NCBI RefSeq assembly: GCF_021462225.1
Contig: NC_061804.1
Span: forward strand, 13,584,740 to 13,648,739
Reading direction: 5' to 3'
Origin: Girardinichthys multiradiatus
Lineage: Eukaryota; Chordata; Actinopteri; Cyprinodontiformes; Goodeidae
Length of the DNA stretch: 64,000 nt
This document shows positions 48,101 through 57,824 of the stretch, piece after piece. Below the pieces are notes generated by a model. It made no database searches and was not told where the DNA came from. It saw only the letters and a list, made by a program, of their open reading frames with translations. Both the position numbers and the translations under genes were made by a program. Each line of letters starts with the position of its first letter. Within the stretch, counting starts at the first letter, position 1.

Positions 48101-51100
48101 TTTAATATGTGTCTGAAACCGGCTCCAACAACTGCATCGAATTAAAATAAGAAAGTAGTACAGGTAGCGTGATGCATATATGACAACTAACCTCTGCCTG
48201 AACATGAGGGCGGGGTCCATGTTGGCCGAGGTCATCCGCACCACATGTCTGATTTCCTTCGCGATCATCCTCAGCTTCTCAAAGTTCACGAGGCCGTCAA
48301 CACTGGAGTCGTTGCCTGAGAGGAAGCAGGTGAGCATACACATACAGACAAGAGTACCAGTTTAACTCGCAGTGAGCTGTCAGCATTTAATGAAAGATTC
48401 ATATTCTGGGACTCCCGAAATACAAGCTGCAAAAATATGTTCACAAAGAAAATCTCCATTTTTTAAAAGGCTGGTTTTTTTTTGGTTTTGTTTTTACAAT
48501 TTATCACTTTTTCAGCAAAAATAATGTATTTTTGGAACTTGCACAATTGGGGACATTTTCTGTTTTAGCAGAAAATACCAAACCCTTAAAGAGAAGTTTG
48601 TGTGGGTAATTTTGACCTGACTCTGTGGAAAGTTAAAAATACGTGTTGCAGGTCTCTTGAGCCTAAGTTTGACTTTGTGCTGCATAGTGGAAGTAAGTAA
48701 GACCTAACATCTACAGTACTGTGAAAAAGTATTCAAATGTTTTCAAGTTTGGTCATGTTACAACCACACATTTCAATGTATTTTGCTGGGATTTTAGGTG
48801 ATAGAATATTTGTAAAGTGAGAGGAAAAGGATACATGGTTTTCAAACATTTATCCAAATTCAGTTTGGAGTGTGGTGTGCATTTGCATTCAGCCCCTTTT
48901 ACACCGATACCTGTAAATAAAATTCAGCTCAACCTTTTTGTTCCACAAGTCAACTGATTAGTAAATAGAGTTTATCTGTGTGTAATTTTATTTTTGCATA
49001 AACATAATGTTTCCGTGAAGACCCTTGTTTTTTGTTTTTTTTTAAGAGAACAGCAAGTCCTATTTAAAGTTTGCCACAGATCATGTAGGCAACATCAAGC
49101 ATTTGGAACAAGTTGCTCTGGTCATTTGACCAAACTTTCACTTGCTGGCCAACATAAAAATATTTCTTTTTACAAAAAACTAACAGTGGACGTGACCCTT
49201 ATTATACCACCTCCATGGTGAAACATGGTGGAGGCAATATCATAATAAGGCATGCATTTCATTAGCAGGGAGAAGAAAACAATAATGAAACAATTGAATT
49301 ATTTAGATAAAATCATATTCATGTGTTAAAATGACCTAATCAACGTCATTAACTAAATCTCACTGAGAATCTGTGGCTAGAGTTGAACAATTTCTTCACA
49401 GATTTCCAATCTTACTGAGTTTGGGCTATTTTACAAAGAGGAACGAGCAAAACCTTCAACCTCCAGATGTTCAAAGGTGGTAGATACATACCCTAAAAGA
49501 ATTGCAGCTCTAATTGCAGCAAGAGAAGTTTCTAAAAAGTACTGCACACCACACTTGTCAGGTTTTAATTCGTACAAACATTTGAAAACCATGTATCCTT
49601 TTTATCCATTCACAATTAATGACCATTTTACGTTGGCCTATCACATGAAATCTTGTTAAAATAAAATAAAGTTTGTGTTTGTAATGTGAGAGAATGTGGA
49701 AAACTTTAAGGGGCCACTGTACATGGCTAATTTAGACTAACAGACACATAAAGAAACTTCACCAAGTCTTCCTACCTTCGTGTAAGAAAGTAAGATCCTT
49801 CTTGACCACAGGAAACAGCGGGATGATGGGAGGTTGCATGCTTTGGCTGCTCAGCACGTTACGGTACTTGGCCATGTTCCTGGACGGGTCAAAGACGTCC
49901 TGCAGGTCCTCAAAGAGCTTCTCATACTTACTGGGCAACTTCTCCCATGAGCTTCGCAGTCGAGACACCGGTGCCAAGTTAAGCCCGCTGTGCAAGAGAA
50001 AGGGAAGAAGTGCAGGCAGGGCAGGAAGAAGGGAGGCACAGAGGCAGAGATAAATGAGGTTATGATAGGGAGATGGAAGAAGAAGAATGAGGGAACGGTG
50101 AGGAAACGGTGCAGCTCAGTACCTACAAAAATCATATATTTCCTCATTGTTCTTGCCTTTTTCCACTCAGTTTTTTACCTCTTGCAATTGTTGTTTATTT
50201 TTAAGGACATTTTGAGGCATCAAGAACTTTTCAAGTTACAAAAAGATCATTTCCAACCTCAATGAACTTTTCTTGAGCTCTAAATACTAAAACTGAGAGG
50301 GTCTACCAGGCAGTCTTTGATGGTGATCAGTAAACAGCATGAAGTTCCAAGACGATGGGCTTCAGCTGCAGTAATGCACATCTAGATTATGGTATACTCT
50401 TCCTTAGAAGTTTAGGTGCTCCCTAAATTTTAACCACAGTTAAATGATTAATTCAAACTTTTTTTTGTTCCAATTCCTCCCATCATTTCTAAAAGAAATG
50501 CAGGTTTACCTGCATTCCCAAAATATTTCAACATAGCATATTTCTTTGTTCCATGTGGGCCATATTGAACATAACTTTTGTGAAACAATCAGAAGGTGAT
50601 ATCCTAACAATTCAGATGGCCACTTTCTTTTTATGATCGGAGTTGTTTTGCCTAGTTTATTTGTCTGTGTCCAGCTGGTTGAAGTAAGGATAACTCAATC
50701 TGAACACTGTGTTTAGAAGCAGAAAAAAAGCTTCATGGAGTCTAGTGAAACTAACTGCTGGAGGATTCTCCAAATATTTTCCCTGGAAACTTGCTTAACT
50801 TCTATCTAGTTCATGTGGTTGGGAAACAAAGAGCAGTGTCACACATGTTCCAGAAAACATTCCTAAATGAGGGTGAAACTGCAGGAAAACTATTGTCATT
50901 TTTATTTCAGACTGCCATTGGGTCATTATGAAAACCTTGCGTGCCATGTTTCTACATACACACACATCAGCAGTGGCAGATGTGCCCCCTGCCACCTGGT
51001 AGGTTAAGCATCAGAGAGCCATATGTATGAAGAGATCCTGCTGTGAACATGAGTGTAAGGGGACATGGATGTCAGACACTTCTGCTCTAAAGTACTTCTT

Positions 51101-54100
51101 ACAGCCGTGAACAAAGGATCGTTACACTGCGCATCTCCTGCTGCAAGTTCAGATCGATTGTAACACTCAACAGCCAATCATAGGCTTATTACCTAAAAAG
51201 ATGTTTGATACTTTATCCTGATGGTCCTGATACATTATTGAAAAAAGGACATTCAGTAATCAGAAAGTTATTTAAGTAAATTCGATATTTTGAAATTATC
51301 TTTATTTTATGGCCGTATTTATTTCTTATTCTCTTATGTTATTTCTTGGGACCAGTGTCATTTATTCATTAATAGTTGGACAGAAAGTAGGGCAGAGAGA
51401 GAAGGGGAAGACATGTAGTAAATGGCCTTGGGCCGGGAATCGAACCTAGGACAGCTGCAACGAGGACTGTAGCCTCAGCATATGGTTGGCCAGCTCCAAC
51501 ACTGAGCCACGCGACGCCCCATTCACTTTTTAAAAAGGGGATCTGGATTTTTGAATGGATTTCATACAGAGATGACTGAGATTTGTAGACAATTTCCAAT
51601 TGTTGTTCATTATTTAGTTCTAGCCTTTACTGCGTAAAAATTTATATTAGGATCAGAGACGACGTTACACTGTGTATGGGAGACAGCAGATGCAGTAAGA
51701 CAGGGTTTTAAAAAAATTACAGGGTGGCATTTTAAACTGTCTGGCATCTTCCATTAGCAAATAGCATGTTTGGCCCACGTAAGGTGACTAACTAAACATC
51801 AATCTCTAGAGTGTGCAGACTCTTGCTTTAATGTGGGTATTTCCAAAAGGCTTCCACATTTTCAAATGTAGCATGTTCCATGACAGACAGTATGAAGGCC
51901 CAAAAAATAAAACAGCAACTTCACTGCAATTTGTTCAGCCTTCCTGTTATCTGCTAATGTCAGCTCTGGGTCAATTAGCTCCTTTGCCAATTCCAGCACG
52001 TCCCGGTGTCAGGAACAAACTGATGTACCATGCCAGACAGCTTCTCTTCATGCCCAAAAAAAGTTAAAGATGAAACAACCAAAACTGCCAAAGTACAAAC
52101 AGGGAAGAAACCAAATGACAAGTGCCTGGTGAAGTCAAGCTCTCTGATGTAGCAGAGTGTGATGAACAGTCAAAATGCTTTAATAGAAAATCATGTTTAT
52201 GTTTAAATGGCTTCTTTTTGCATCCTCTGACTTGATTTTTAAAAACCTCATGGGAGCTGAAAAGAGATAACGTATAGTCTTCTTCCCACTGTAACAACTT
52301 CCAAACTGAACAGTGTTGTTGTCTGCATATTCATTGATCTCATACGTATCTTTTCATTAGTACCTAAACCAAATCTTCTCCAGATAAAACAACAACCTGG
52401 ACCCAAACATCAGAGAACTTAAGAAACAATGAGCCTAATTGTTATTACTGGATTCTTGTTTTAAATGCAGCAACACTGCAGAAGGAGTCTCTGTGTAGTC
52501 TGGGTGAAACACCTGATTGATGCACAAGTAAGAGAGAGACGAGAGGAGGTTAGATCCTTAAAGGGGGCGTGGAGAAAGATCATTTGTCAAACTTCATTAG
52601 GCATATTTCCCATCAGTGGAGATGAAGCAGCTAACATCACAGAGTCAAAATTAGGTATTTGAGGCAACTGCAGAACCACAAGATGTTATGAAGGGAGAAC
52701 TTGGTGAGTTTTTAGACTGAACTCACCTGATGATAGCAAACATGGAGTTGAAGTTCTTGCACTCCCTGCAGTGCAGTGCGATCTTAATAAAATGCTTGAT
52801 AATCTTCATCCTCTTTAGGGTGTTTGGCTCCTTCAGGATCTCAGTAGCCACCCAGAAGGTCTCCTGGTTTATCACCTCCTCAAACTGTTTCAGATTTGTA
52901 CCTCCAGCAGAGCAGTCTAGTTTGAACAAGTCCTCTACATACCTAATAACAGGAAAATGAAGAGAAAATAATGTATGCAGTTAAAGAATTTCTATAGTTT
53001 ACCATATATTTGGTATGTTTTTACTTGACATTTGCTCTTTGGGCTTTCATCCATTATGTACGGTAGAGTTTAGGTTAGAGTTTAGGGTTTGTTTTTGGCA
53101 GTCATATAAAGTGATTAAGGGTATTTTCTTGTACTGAAATCACAAACTACATACTCTGTAGACTCAATGTTTCTGAAGAGTTCAAAGTCTCTCATTGAAA
53201 GCTGGGCAGCGACCTCCATGGTGCTGAGCTGCAGCAGAGAGATCTGACTCTCTCTGAGGAGATCCTGGGCGTCTTCATCCGAACATAACGTCTCCGTTTC
53301 CATATTGTTCTTCAGGTAGTACCTTTAGGGATAGCAATAAGATGAAAATACGGTGAGATGAGGCAGTTTAGCATGATTTTACCTTAAAAATACAGTCCAA
53401 GTTTGGACTGAGCAGGACTAACTCTACCTTCCATTTCTAGACTTACTTGACCTTGACCAGTTGTAAAGTTTGTGTAATGCTTGATGGTTTAAATCTTTTC
53501 AGGGACTTAAAGTACAGAGTAGGGTGACCTAGATCTACAATGTCATGAAACTAATATATATTCTCTGTGCATTTTTAAGACAGTAGCAGGTTTGAGGTAT
53601 TGCACTGGTCGCAGCCAAGTGGCTGGAGAAGATGCATTTTAGCATAGTGTACTAACCCAAATAAATGACATAAATGTTTCTCTTATTCAAATTTCCTTTA
53701 TGGATTGGCACACTTTGGCTCTAACTCAAGATTAATATAACAAAAAGTCAAAAACACTTAAATTATGGATTTGTTTCAAGAAAAAGGCAAGAGGACGAAA
53801 GGGGCAGAGTAAAGGGAGAAAAAAAGAAGAGGAAAGGCATCTGAACAGCAAACACTTTTTCTACAGCCTGATCTACGTCCTTCAACAGCAGGCCGTCTCT
53901 TTCCTTTCTATATGCTTCTGTGTTTATAAATCTAACCCTCCTACTTCCCCTCTAATGGAGTCGTAATGCGGTCATCCTGGAATGCAGACCCTCTGAGGAT
54001 TCAAGGCCTAGAGTGGGCACTCTTCAGTAGTAAAGTGTTGGCATAGACTTAAGACTAAATTGCACGATAATGCTGACAGAAACGCAGGAATGAAGAGCAA

Positions 54101-56503
54101 CAACAGGCTGCGTTGCGACTGAGCTGAATTCACTCATAAAACACAAGATGTAAAGCTAGTTTTGTCGAAGGCCAACAGCAGAGAAGCAGACCCAGAATGA
54201 GGATGTTTTTTAGATATTGCTGCAGCATCAAAATCTTTAGAAAAATCCAACATCTATTTGTATCGGTGTTGATTTTGCCATATGTTTTGGATCATTATTT
54301 TGCTAAAAGATCCAGTGAGGCTGCATTTAGTCCTTACAAAACATGGGTTCTCACCAAGCCTATTAATTTGTGAATTACTAATGAAAAGTTGCAAGAAACT
54401 CAGATAAACTTAAAAAAGTAAAGTCTAAATTAAACAATTATCCAGATACTTATATTTATTGAGGTACCAATAATGAAGTAAACTATTGATTTGATTATTT
54501 CTTACCATGGAAATCCTTTCCCACTAAAAAAACAGTGAAATTAAAGGTTTTATTTTTCTAAAATGTTCAGTGTAAGATTATGTTATAGCTGTAGAGGATG
54601 AATTTATTTTGTTGCTTTTTACAATAAACATGGCCAGTACTGTAAATTTAAAACACCCTGAAGGACCTTTTGCAGTGCCTGCAATTGATACAGAAAGGAG
54701 GTAATAGAACAAGATATAGGTATGGAAAAAGAAGGATATGATCAATGATGAAAAAGAAGACAAGTGTTTGATAAGAAACATAAAAAATAGAAAAATAAAG
54801 CAAAAGGAAAACATATGAGACAAGACTAAAATAAAGATGAACAGAACCATCCTAAATCTTTGAAATAAAGCCATTGGAAATAGCCAATGAGGACAGGTAT
54901 GGGTGTACTGTGAGGACAGCATCCTCTCACTTCATTTATATGTAGGTTGAAAGTATGAAGAAGGCCTGCTATTGGCTCAGCCTGCCACTCCCAGAGCATC
55001 TGTCAATCACCAGCAGCATAGCGTTGGAGGCTGGAGGGCGGCTGACACAAAGAGGCAGAGACAGAGCTCTCTCAACTGTTTCTGGTAAACGGGACCTTCT
55101 GCTGAAGGCTGTGAATGGACATACTGCTGACACCGTATGAAACATGTGAACAAACACTGCCAAAGCCCCTAAATTAAGCATAAATGCTTCCCATTCTTCA
55201 CACGTAAAACTGAAGGACTGCCTCTATAGATGACTGAAGCTCTCTCAAAATGAAGTAATGTGTGTATTTTTTATTAGTGTACAGATTTAAATACAATCAG
55301 TTGTGTGACGGCAGTATTTTAATAGTAATAGATGTGATATGTTTGCATGAGGTTGTGTGAGAGAGCGTATAAATAATTCCATACATGCCATGCTGTCTGC
55401 AGAGGCCTCCGCCCCTGACAGAGGATGAAAAATTCATGCTAGCCTTGTTGGGAGGGGACTGACAAGAGACCCCCATGGGAGAAGGAGAGGGAGGAGAGAT
55501 GGAAAAAATCGTGAAAAACTAATGGAAGACGCAGTATCTGCACCAGCAGTCCAATATCTCTCTGTGTTCTACTAGGTTTCAGATGAATAGATGGAGTCCT
55601 GCTGGTTTTCGTTCATGTTGTACAGTCAAAAAATGTTACGTTAATTAAATAAATCAGCCTCGTCCTCAGGAGGAGGATTCAGAACCCCTCCTCAGGAAGG
55701 ATTTAATCTATACAATTGCAGTGGACATGATCTGCTTCCTAACAGAGTTTATCTCATGCAGACTGTGTGAGGTCTAGAGCCACTGTGTGAAAGATATGGA
55801 TGATACTTTAGGTAAGAGAAGACCTCTAAATCTAAGGTTACACAGGATTGTTAAAATTTCTGTTATCTTAAACAATCTAGAAATAATGTAATAAAGAAAA
55901 GGAAGAAAAAGCTGTCAACTGTTAATGTTCCAGGTTTTATGTTATTCATGAAAGCTTTCAAATGGCCACAGACAGTACAATCTGTAATCTGAAATCCTGT
56001 GGTCTACTTCTGGCTCTATTCTTTCTAAGATTTCCAACAGTGAATTAAGATTTAAGTTATTTTCTGGAACCAGGGTGTCTCCCCGTCCATCAAATCCTGT
56101 CCATTTCTGGTTCATGAAGAGGACTCCTTTGTTGCCTTGAGTAGTAAAGCAGAAATGCTTTAAAATCCAACATAAGCAGGCTTGCTTTGGGAAATAAACC
56201 ACTAATTCATGTGGCAATGTGAAATAAGATACCCAACAGCAGCTTAAAATTAGTTTGCTCACCTGCCATTCAGCTGAATCCGATCAGCCAGTTTAGAGAG
56301 CTGGTCAGGCAGCCGCCGCTGCTTGATAACTCCCTCTGGGCTGACGGACACCTCGCAGAGGGAGTAGGTGTCAGGCGCTGCCAGAAGGCCAAACTCGTTG
56401 ACAGTGTGGGCGACGACGTCCTTGGCTGTAGTGTCCTTGCTGATGATGATGTAGCAGCTCTGCTGGTCTGCCTTGAACACCCGGATAACCTGGTCTGGGA
56501 TGT
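36152..56503 (-). CDS. rapgef6: rapgef6 (PDZ-GEF2), 3' portion: 12 coding exons, 890 residues
   Basis: Rap guanine-nucleotide exchange factor 6 promotes GDP/GTP exchange on Rap1/Rap2 at membranes and cell junctions. Exons, in transcription order: 56503-56263, 53322-53155, 52942-52727, 49987-49776, 48315-48192, 45733-45513, 44083-43910, 43788-43642, 42079-41818, 39033-38495, 38000-37656, 36174-36152. I placed every boundary at an AG acceptor or GT donor; all phases agree and the summed length gives one open frame ending in TAA. Domains: RA (residues about 1-81), RasGEF catalytic (about 100-325), disordered Ser-rich tail, PPGY and PPDY motifs, and a terminal PDZ ligand. The N-terminal cNMP-binding, REM and PDZ domains are outside the window. 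The paralogue RAPGEF2 is less likely, because [19 protein letters not shown] and SPQGSP match RAPGEF6 as I know it. The gene identity is strong; the exact exon ends are inferred by eye. Confidence 0.96.
36175..37655 (-). other. rapgef6 intron before the last exon
   Basis: AT-rich intron of about 1.5 kb with GT donor at 37655-37654 and AG acceptor at 36176-36175. Homopolymer A/T runs are frequent. I see no repeat family or conserved frame in it. Confidence 0.85.
37656..38000 (-). CDS. rapgef6: rapgef6 exon: PY-motif segment
   Basis: The exon opens with the split Val and [20 protein letters not shown], followed by GY, so it contains a PPGY motif. A second PY motif follows in [15 protein letters not shown]. 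Two PPxY motifs at these places are known in the RAPGEF2/6 family; in RAPGEF2 they bind WW domains of NEDD4-type ubiquitin ligases. The rest is Gly/Pro/Ser-rich, ending [10 protein letters not shown] plus one base. The acceptor is CATCCAG/TGTAC and the donor is GATG/GTAGG. Confidence 0.95.
38495..39033 (-). CDS. rapgef6: rapgef6 exon: large disordered tail exon
   Basis: This exon encodes 179 full codons. Landmarks are [57 protein letters not shown] and [24 protein letters not shown] and the two WTSS-type repeats are characteristic of the RAPGEF2/6 tail. The acceptor ATTTGATAG/T is the only one that keeps phase; TTCTTCAG nine bases later would shift the frame. The donor is ATAG/GTGAGG. GC content is higher than in the flanking introns, as expected for coding sequence. 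Confidence 0.92.
39245..40075 (-). mobile_element. Degenerate Tc1-like transposon, inside a rapgef6 intron
   Basis: CAAGCTCAGTCAGATTGGATG, TCTGTGAACAG, TTTAGGTGTGGACTTTAACTA and TTGATCTACACCATTCCATT are the familiar reverse-strand Tc1 transposase text. The minus strand then gives interior catalytic fragments to about 39840. It is the same family as the copy at 22.7 kb; the terminal repeats are missing or unrecognisable. Confidence 0.75.
40634..41571 (+). mobile_element. Tc1-type element with both ends but no transposase
   Basis: The left end has CATGTTACAACTACAATG, AACCAACACAAAGTAATGCA and GAAGTGGAAGGAAGATCACA, the subterminal sequence of fish Tc1 elements. The right end reads GATATGAATACTTTATTCAC followed by AGCACTGTA, ending at 41571. 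About 0.6 kb of interior carries no recognisable transposase, so this is a deleted or heavily decayed copy. Confidence 0.65.
41818..42079 (-). CDS. rapgef6: rapgef6 exon: disordered tail, part 3 (Ser- and Ala/Thr-rich)
   Basis: This exon encodes [18 protein letters not shown] and [20 protein letters not shown], then a low-complexity Ala/Thr/Val run ([20 protein letters not shown]) ending [33 protein letters not shown] is strongly conserved in RAPGEF2/6 and proves canonical splicing from the exon at 43788-43642. The Ala/Thr run looks lineage-specific. The acceptor is TCTCTTCAG/GTTGT and the donor is ACAAG/GTAATT. Confidence 0.9.
42714..42719 (-). terminator. Poly(A) signal AATAAA for the alternative 3' end
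   Basis: A perfect AATAAA hexamer lies about 113 bases after the TGA of the alternative terminal exon. A GT-rich stretch (AATGTGTTTGC on the minus strand) follows some 40-50 bases downstream, as expected for a cleavage and polyadenylation site. AT-rich DNA makes chance hexamers common, so the context matters more than the hexamer itself. Confidence 0.45.
42832..43505 (-). CDS. rapgef6: Candidate alternative terminal exon of rapgef6 (short isoform tail)
   Basis: A strong acceptor (TTTTTCTTTTAG/TGGGAGG), only 136 bases below the preceding donor, opens a frame of 223 full codons ending in TGA at 42832-42834. With the base left by the exon at 43788-43642, the first codon becomes Val ([14 protein letters not shown]). 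The tail contains [20 protein letters not shown] and [13 protein letters not shown] and then becomes Arg/Ser/Pro/Gln-rich ([21 protein letters not shown]). I see no recognised domain, PY motif or PDZ ligand. AATAAA lies on the minus strand at 42719-42714. I found no in-phase donor within the exon that would make it a cassette, so a terminal exon is the better model. I do not recognise this tail from mammals; an unprocessed chance frame remains possible. Confidence 0.6.
43642..43788 (-). CDS. rapgef6: rapgef6 exon: disordered tail, part 2 (branch point for two 3' ends)
   Basis: This exon encodes [18 protein letters not shown], then [20 protein letters not shown] and SPRK plus one base. The DTISxxSSLHSSPxxSPQGSPxKG block is conserved in RAPGEF2/6. 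The acceptor is TTTTCGATAG/AC; a cleaner-looking acceptor 17 bases later (TCTCCCCAG) would break the phase. The donor AAAG/GTATGC leaves one base (phase 1), which fits either the exon at 42079 (Gly) or the alternative terminal exon at 43505 (Val). Confidence 0.87.
43910..44083 (-). CDS. rapgef6: rapgef6 exon: disordered tail, part 1
   Basis: This exon encodes 57 full codons, from [17 protein letters not shown] through [19 protein letters not shown] to FSTP. It is low-complexity, Ser/Pro/Lys-rich and likely unstructured; RVSQVLQV and NPLRKK are conserved landmarks of RAPGEF6. The acceptor is TTTTCAG/TGAGC. I chose the donor CCCA/GTGAGG because it keeps phase with the next exon. The alternative, reading on through DSSAK, finds no usable donor. 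Confidence 0.85.
44084..45512 (-). other. rapgef6 intron, no recognisable content
   Basis: Very AT-rich sequence, especially 44380-44830. I see no repeat family or open frame that looks coding. Confidence 0.8.
45513..45733 (-). CDS. rapgef6: rapgef6 exon: post-catalytic basic/helical segment
   Basis: This exon encodes [20 protein letters not shown], then [20 protein letters not shown] and [21 protein letters not shown] and the [21 protein letters not shown] helix are very like RAPGEF6. The KKRVRRSS stretch is a basic patch with potential basophilic kinase sites. The donor CACCC/GTGAGT splits a Leu codon with the next exon. The acceptor CGTCAG/GTC lies below a long pyrimidine-rich run. Confidence 0.94.
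45734..48191 (-). other. rapgef6 intron with long pyrimidine-rich run and a Tc1 end
   Basis: On the minus strand about 45737-45960 is strongly pyrimidine-rich (GA-rich on the plus strand) directly above the exon acceptor. A Tc1-type terminal segment lies at 46570-46805. The segment 47620-47780 has a more even base composition but no recognisable protein. Confidence 0.75.
46570..46805 (+). mobile_element. Tc1-type terminal segment
   Basis: TGCAGTGGCTTGCAAAATTAT TCAAACCCCCTT is a Tc1 terminal repeat. It is followed by TTTTGTAACATTACAACATC and CAATACTTTGTAGAACCACC, the usual subterminal text. The transposase is absent and no second end was found, so this is one end only. Confidence 0.6.
48192..48315 (-). 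CDS. rapgef6: rapgef6 exon: end of RasGEF domain
   Basis: This exon encodes [16 protein letters not shown], then [20 protein letters not shown] and RQ. The [17 protein letters not shown] block closes the catalytic domain. The acceptor is CCTCTCAG/GCAACG and the donor is CAGAG/GTTAGT. It joins in phase with the next exon to give the RSLSQGST segment typical of this family. Confidence 0.95.
48712..49721 (+). mobile_element. Full-length but decayed Tc1-like transposon
   Basis: Left end TACAGTACTGTGAAAAAGTA and right end GGGGCCACTGTA (49710-49721) are inverted copies with TA at the borders; TCATGTTACAACCACA on the left pairs with TGTTTGTAATGTGAG on the right. Plus-strand transposase scraps are visible: [14 protein letters not shown] at about 49145, then IPPPW...TWWRQYHNK in the catalytic region and, near 49420-49500, LGYF...[12 protein letters not shown] with [11 protein letters not shown]. 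About 1.0 kb, with many stops. Confidence 0.75.
49776..49987 (-). CDS. rapgef6: rapgef6 exon: RasGEF catalytic core 2 (helical hairpin region)
   Basis: This exon encodes [18 protein letters not shown], then [20 protein letters not shown] and [12 protein letters not shown]. SGLNxxxVxRLxxTWxxL and PxIPxxxxxxxDLTFxHEGN are hallmark RasGEF motifs that form the catalytic hairpin and its support. The acceptor is TTGCACAG/CGGGC and the donor is GAAG/GTAGG. On the minus strand a long pyrimidine-rich run (about 49990-50100) precedes the acceptor. Confidence 0.95.
49988..52726 (-). other. rapgef6 intron with a tRNA-derived SINE
   Basis: Apart from the SINE at 51392-51520 and the pyrimidine-rich minus-strand run at about 49990-50100, I see no identifiable element. 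No open frame resembles a protein. Confidence 0.75.
51392..51520 (-). mobile_element. tRNA-derived SINE
   Basis: Read on the minus strand it starts GGGGCGTCGCGTGGCTCAGTG (A-box-like) and contains GGTTCGATTCCCGGCCC (a near-perfect tRNA B box), then ACATGTCTTCCCCTTCTCTC. This head-plus-tail is a common fish SINE. It cannot fold as an intact tRNA, so it is not called a tRNA gene. Confidence 0.7.
52727..52942 (-). CDS. rapgef6: rapgef6 exon: RasGEF catalytic core 1
   Basis: This exon encodes 71 full codons, starting YVEDLFKLD and ending FNSMFAII. It contains [18 protein letters not shown], which corresponds to the conserved RasGEF segment (usually a WVxxEIxxxxxxxxRxxxIxxFIxIAxxCxxxxNFNSxxAI pattern) that builds the Rap-binding core. 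The acceptor is TTATTAG/GTATG and the donor is AG/GTGAGT. The reading frame is continuous with both neighbours. Confidence 0.95.
53155..53322 (-). CDS. rapgef6: rapgef6 exon: RA/RasGEF linker and start of the catalytic domain
   Basis: This exon encodes [19 protein letters not shown] and then a segment ending FRNIESTE. The stretch [13 protein letters not shown] is the classic opening of a CDC25-type RasGEF domain (helix with the xxxDFxLFxxI pattern). The acceptor CCTAAAG/GTACTACC completes the Arg codon from the RA exon. The donor is ACAGA/GTATGT, a strong consensus. A second GT a few bases downstream (TAT/GTAG) was rejected because it breaks the frame with the next exon. Confidence 0.94.
53323..56262 (-). 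other. rapgef6 intron upstream of the RasGEF start exon
   Basis: AT-rich intron. A short segment at about 54255-54345 reads like the interior of a Tc1-type element. A hydrophobic open frame at 54578-54922 on the minus strand is low-complexity Phe/Leu/Ile sequence, not a credible gene. 55380-55560 is slightly less AT-rich without a recognisable function. Confidence 0.75.
54255..54345. mobile_element. Short Tc1-type interior scrap
   Basis: GTTGATTTTGCCATATGTTTT followed by GGATCATTATTTTGCTAAAAGATCCAG resembles the common TTTTGGGTCATTGTCTTGCTGGAAGACCCA segment of fish Tc1-type elements. It is very short. Confidence 0.35.
56263..56503 (-). CDS. rapgef6: rapgef6 exon: Ras-association (RA) domain
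   Basis: This exon encodes about 80 residues, beginning [17 protein letters not shown] and ending RIQLNG plus two bases of an Arg codon. It is the ubiquitin-fold RA domain that in this family binds GTP-loaded Ras-family proteins and recruits the exchange factor to membranes. The acceptor follows a pyrimidine-rich CTTCTCTGCTGTCAAG. The donor is AG/GTGAG. The first codon (Asp) is split with an exon that is not visible, so at least one upstream exon lies beyond 64000. It is the most 5' exon I can recognise in the window. Confidence 0.95.
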
Positions 56504-57824
56504 CTTGACAGCAGAAGAGAGATGGAAGAAAAGGAGCAATTAGATGTGGACATGTCAGTAATAAAATGAATGAATGAAGCTCCAACACATAGAAAGCTAT
56601 TTTACAACTAATTTTCAAATTCCTGTTCTTAGTATTGTGTTATTTATCAATGATGTGATAAGTGTTAAAAACAAAAAACATCTGCTCATATTTTACTGTT
56701 AGGAAATGTGGAAAGGCCTTAAAAGTTTTATTATCGTAGGTAAATATTTATCATCAGAGAACATTTAACGAGCGAAACTTCTTCAATGTGAACGAGTGAA
56801 TGATTTAGGAATTAGTGGTGAATTTACTAAGATAATTATAAAATGATGACAAACTGAAAACAATTCTCAACTTTTATGAAGGGGAAATACACTACATTTT
56901 TCATATATATTATTCTTTATCATCATATCTAAAAAGATTTAAACAAACATTATAGTGTACAACTTTATATGCTTTTATACCTTAAAGCCTCCAGCCAATT
57001 CCTCTCTAAATTTAGCAATAATGTCGCTCTATCTGCTGCTGGTCTTACTGAAGTAATAAAAAATGTGCCTCCAGTGCAACAAAACACTAGTATTACATGC
57101 ATCATTCTATATACATTCACAGTTCAAAGAAAAAAGCAGCACAAGTCATTTTAAAAGTGAATTTCATGTAATTACACAAACAAAAAGGAAAAATGCAACG
57201 AGAAGGGAGGTAAGAATAACAGTCATTCATTTTTGCAATAAGCAGGAAAAGCAAAGGAAGCAAGATTTGTCGGCAACTTCATATTTCTTTTACTCGTGTT
57301 TCTTTCTTCAAGGTTTATTTCTCCAAGTATAAATACTGTATTTACTCCTGTCACCCTTCTTTTTCAAAGACATTATGAGAGGAATATTGTTTAAAAAAAT
57401 AGAGACCCAATTCTTAACAATATTACATATACTTTTAATGAACTAAAATCAAAATTAATAATGAAGCAAACGATAACATTCAGAACTAAAGGCTCTTTGA
57501 TATCCCAAGACATTGCCTTTAAATAAAGGGTATTAAACAGTATTATTGTTTTATTCAAACCAATAAAGCTCAAATGTTAGTAATTATTACAGATTTACAG
57601 AACAGCTACAAAAAACATTAGATCATGGAAATGTTTTCCAACTATGGAGGAGTCTATGGTCCATTAGATACAGCCAGCTATAGAGCTGTAAACGAGATAT
57701 GGATGCTGTGGTACATAACAAAACCGTTTTATCATCATTAAAGCAGCTTTAGCACATTAGTACAAACAAACTGGCAAAGGGCAAACTAATAACAATACAG
57801 TTAGACTAAAAATGGATAATCATT

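Noticed and set aside
51392..51520. tRNA gene
   Set aside because: Has tRNA-like A and B boxes but cannot form the acceptor and anticodon stems; it is a SINE head.
54578..54922. Hydrophobic 114-codon minus-strand frame resembling membrane segments
   Set aside because: Phe/Leu/Ile-rich translation of A/T-rich intron, with no splice context or motif.
36152..56503. Assignment of the minus-strand gene to rapgef2
   Set aside because: Catalytic exons are similar in both paralogues, but [22 protein letters not shown] and the spacing of the tail blocks fit RAPGEF6 better.
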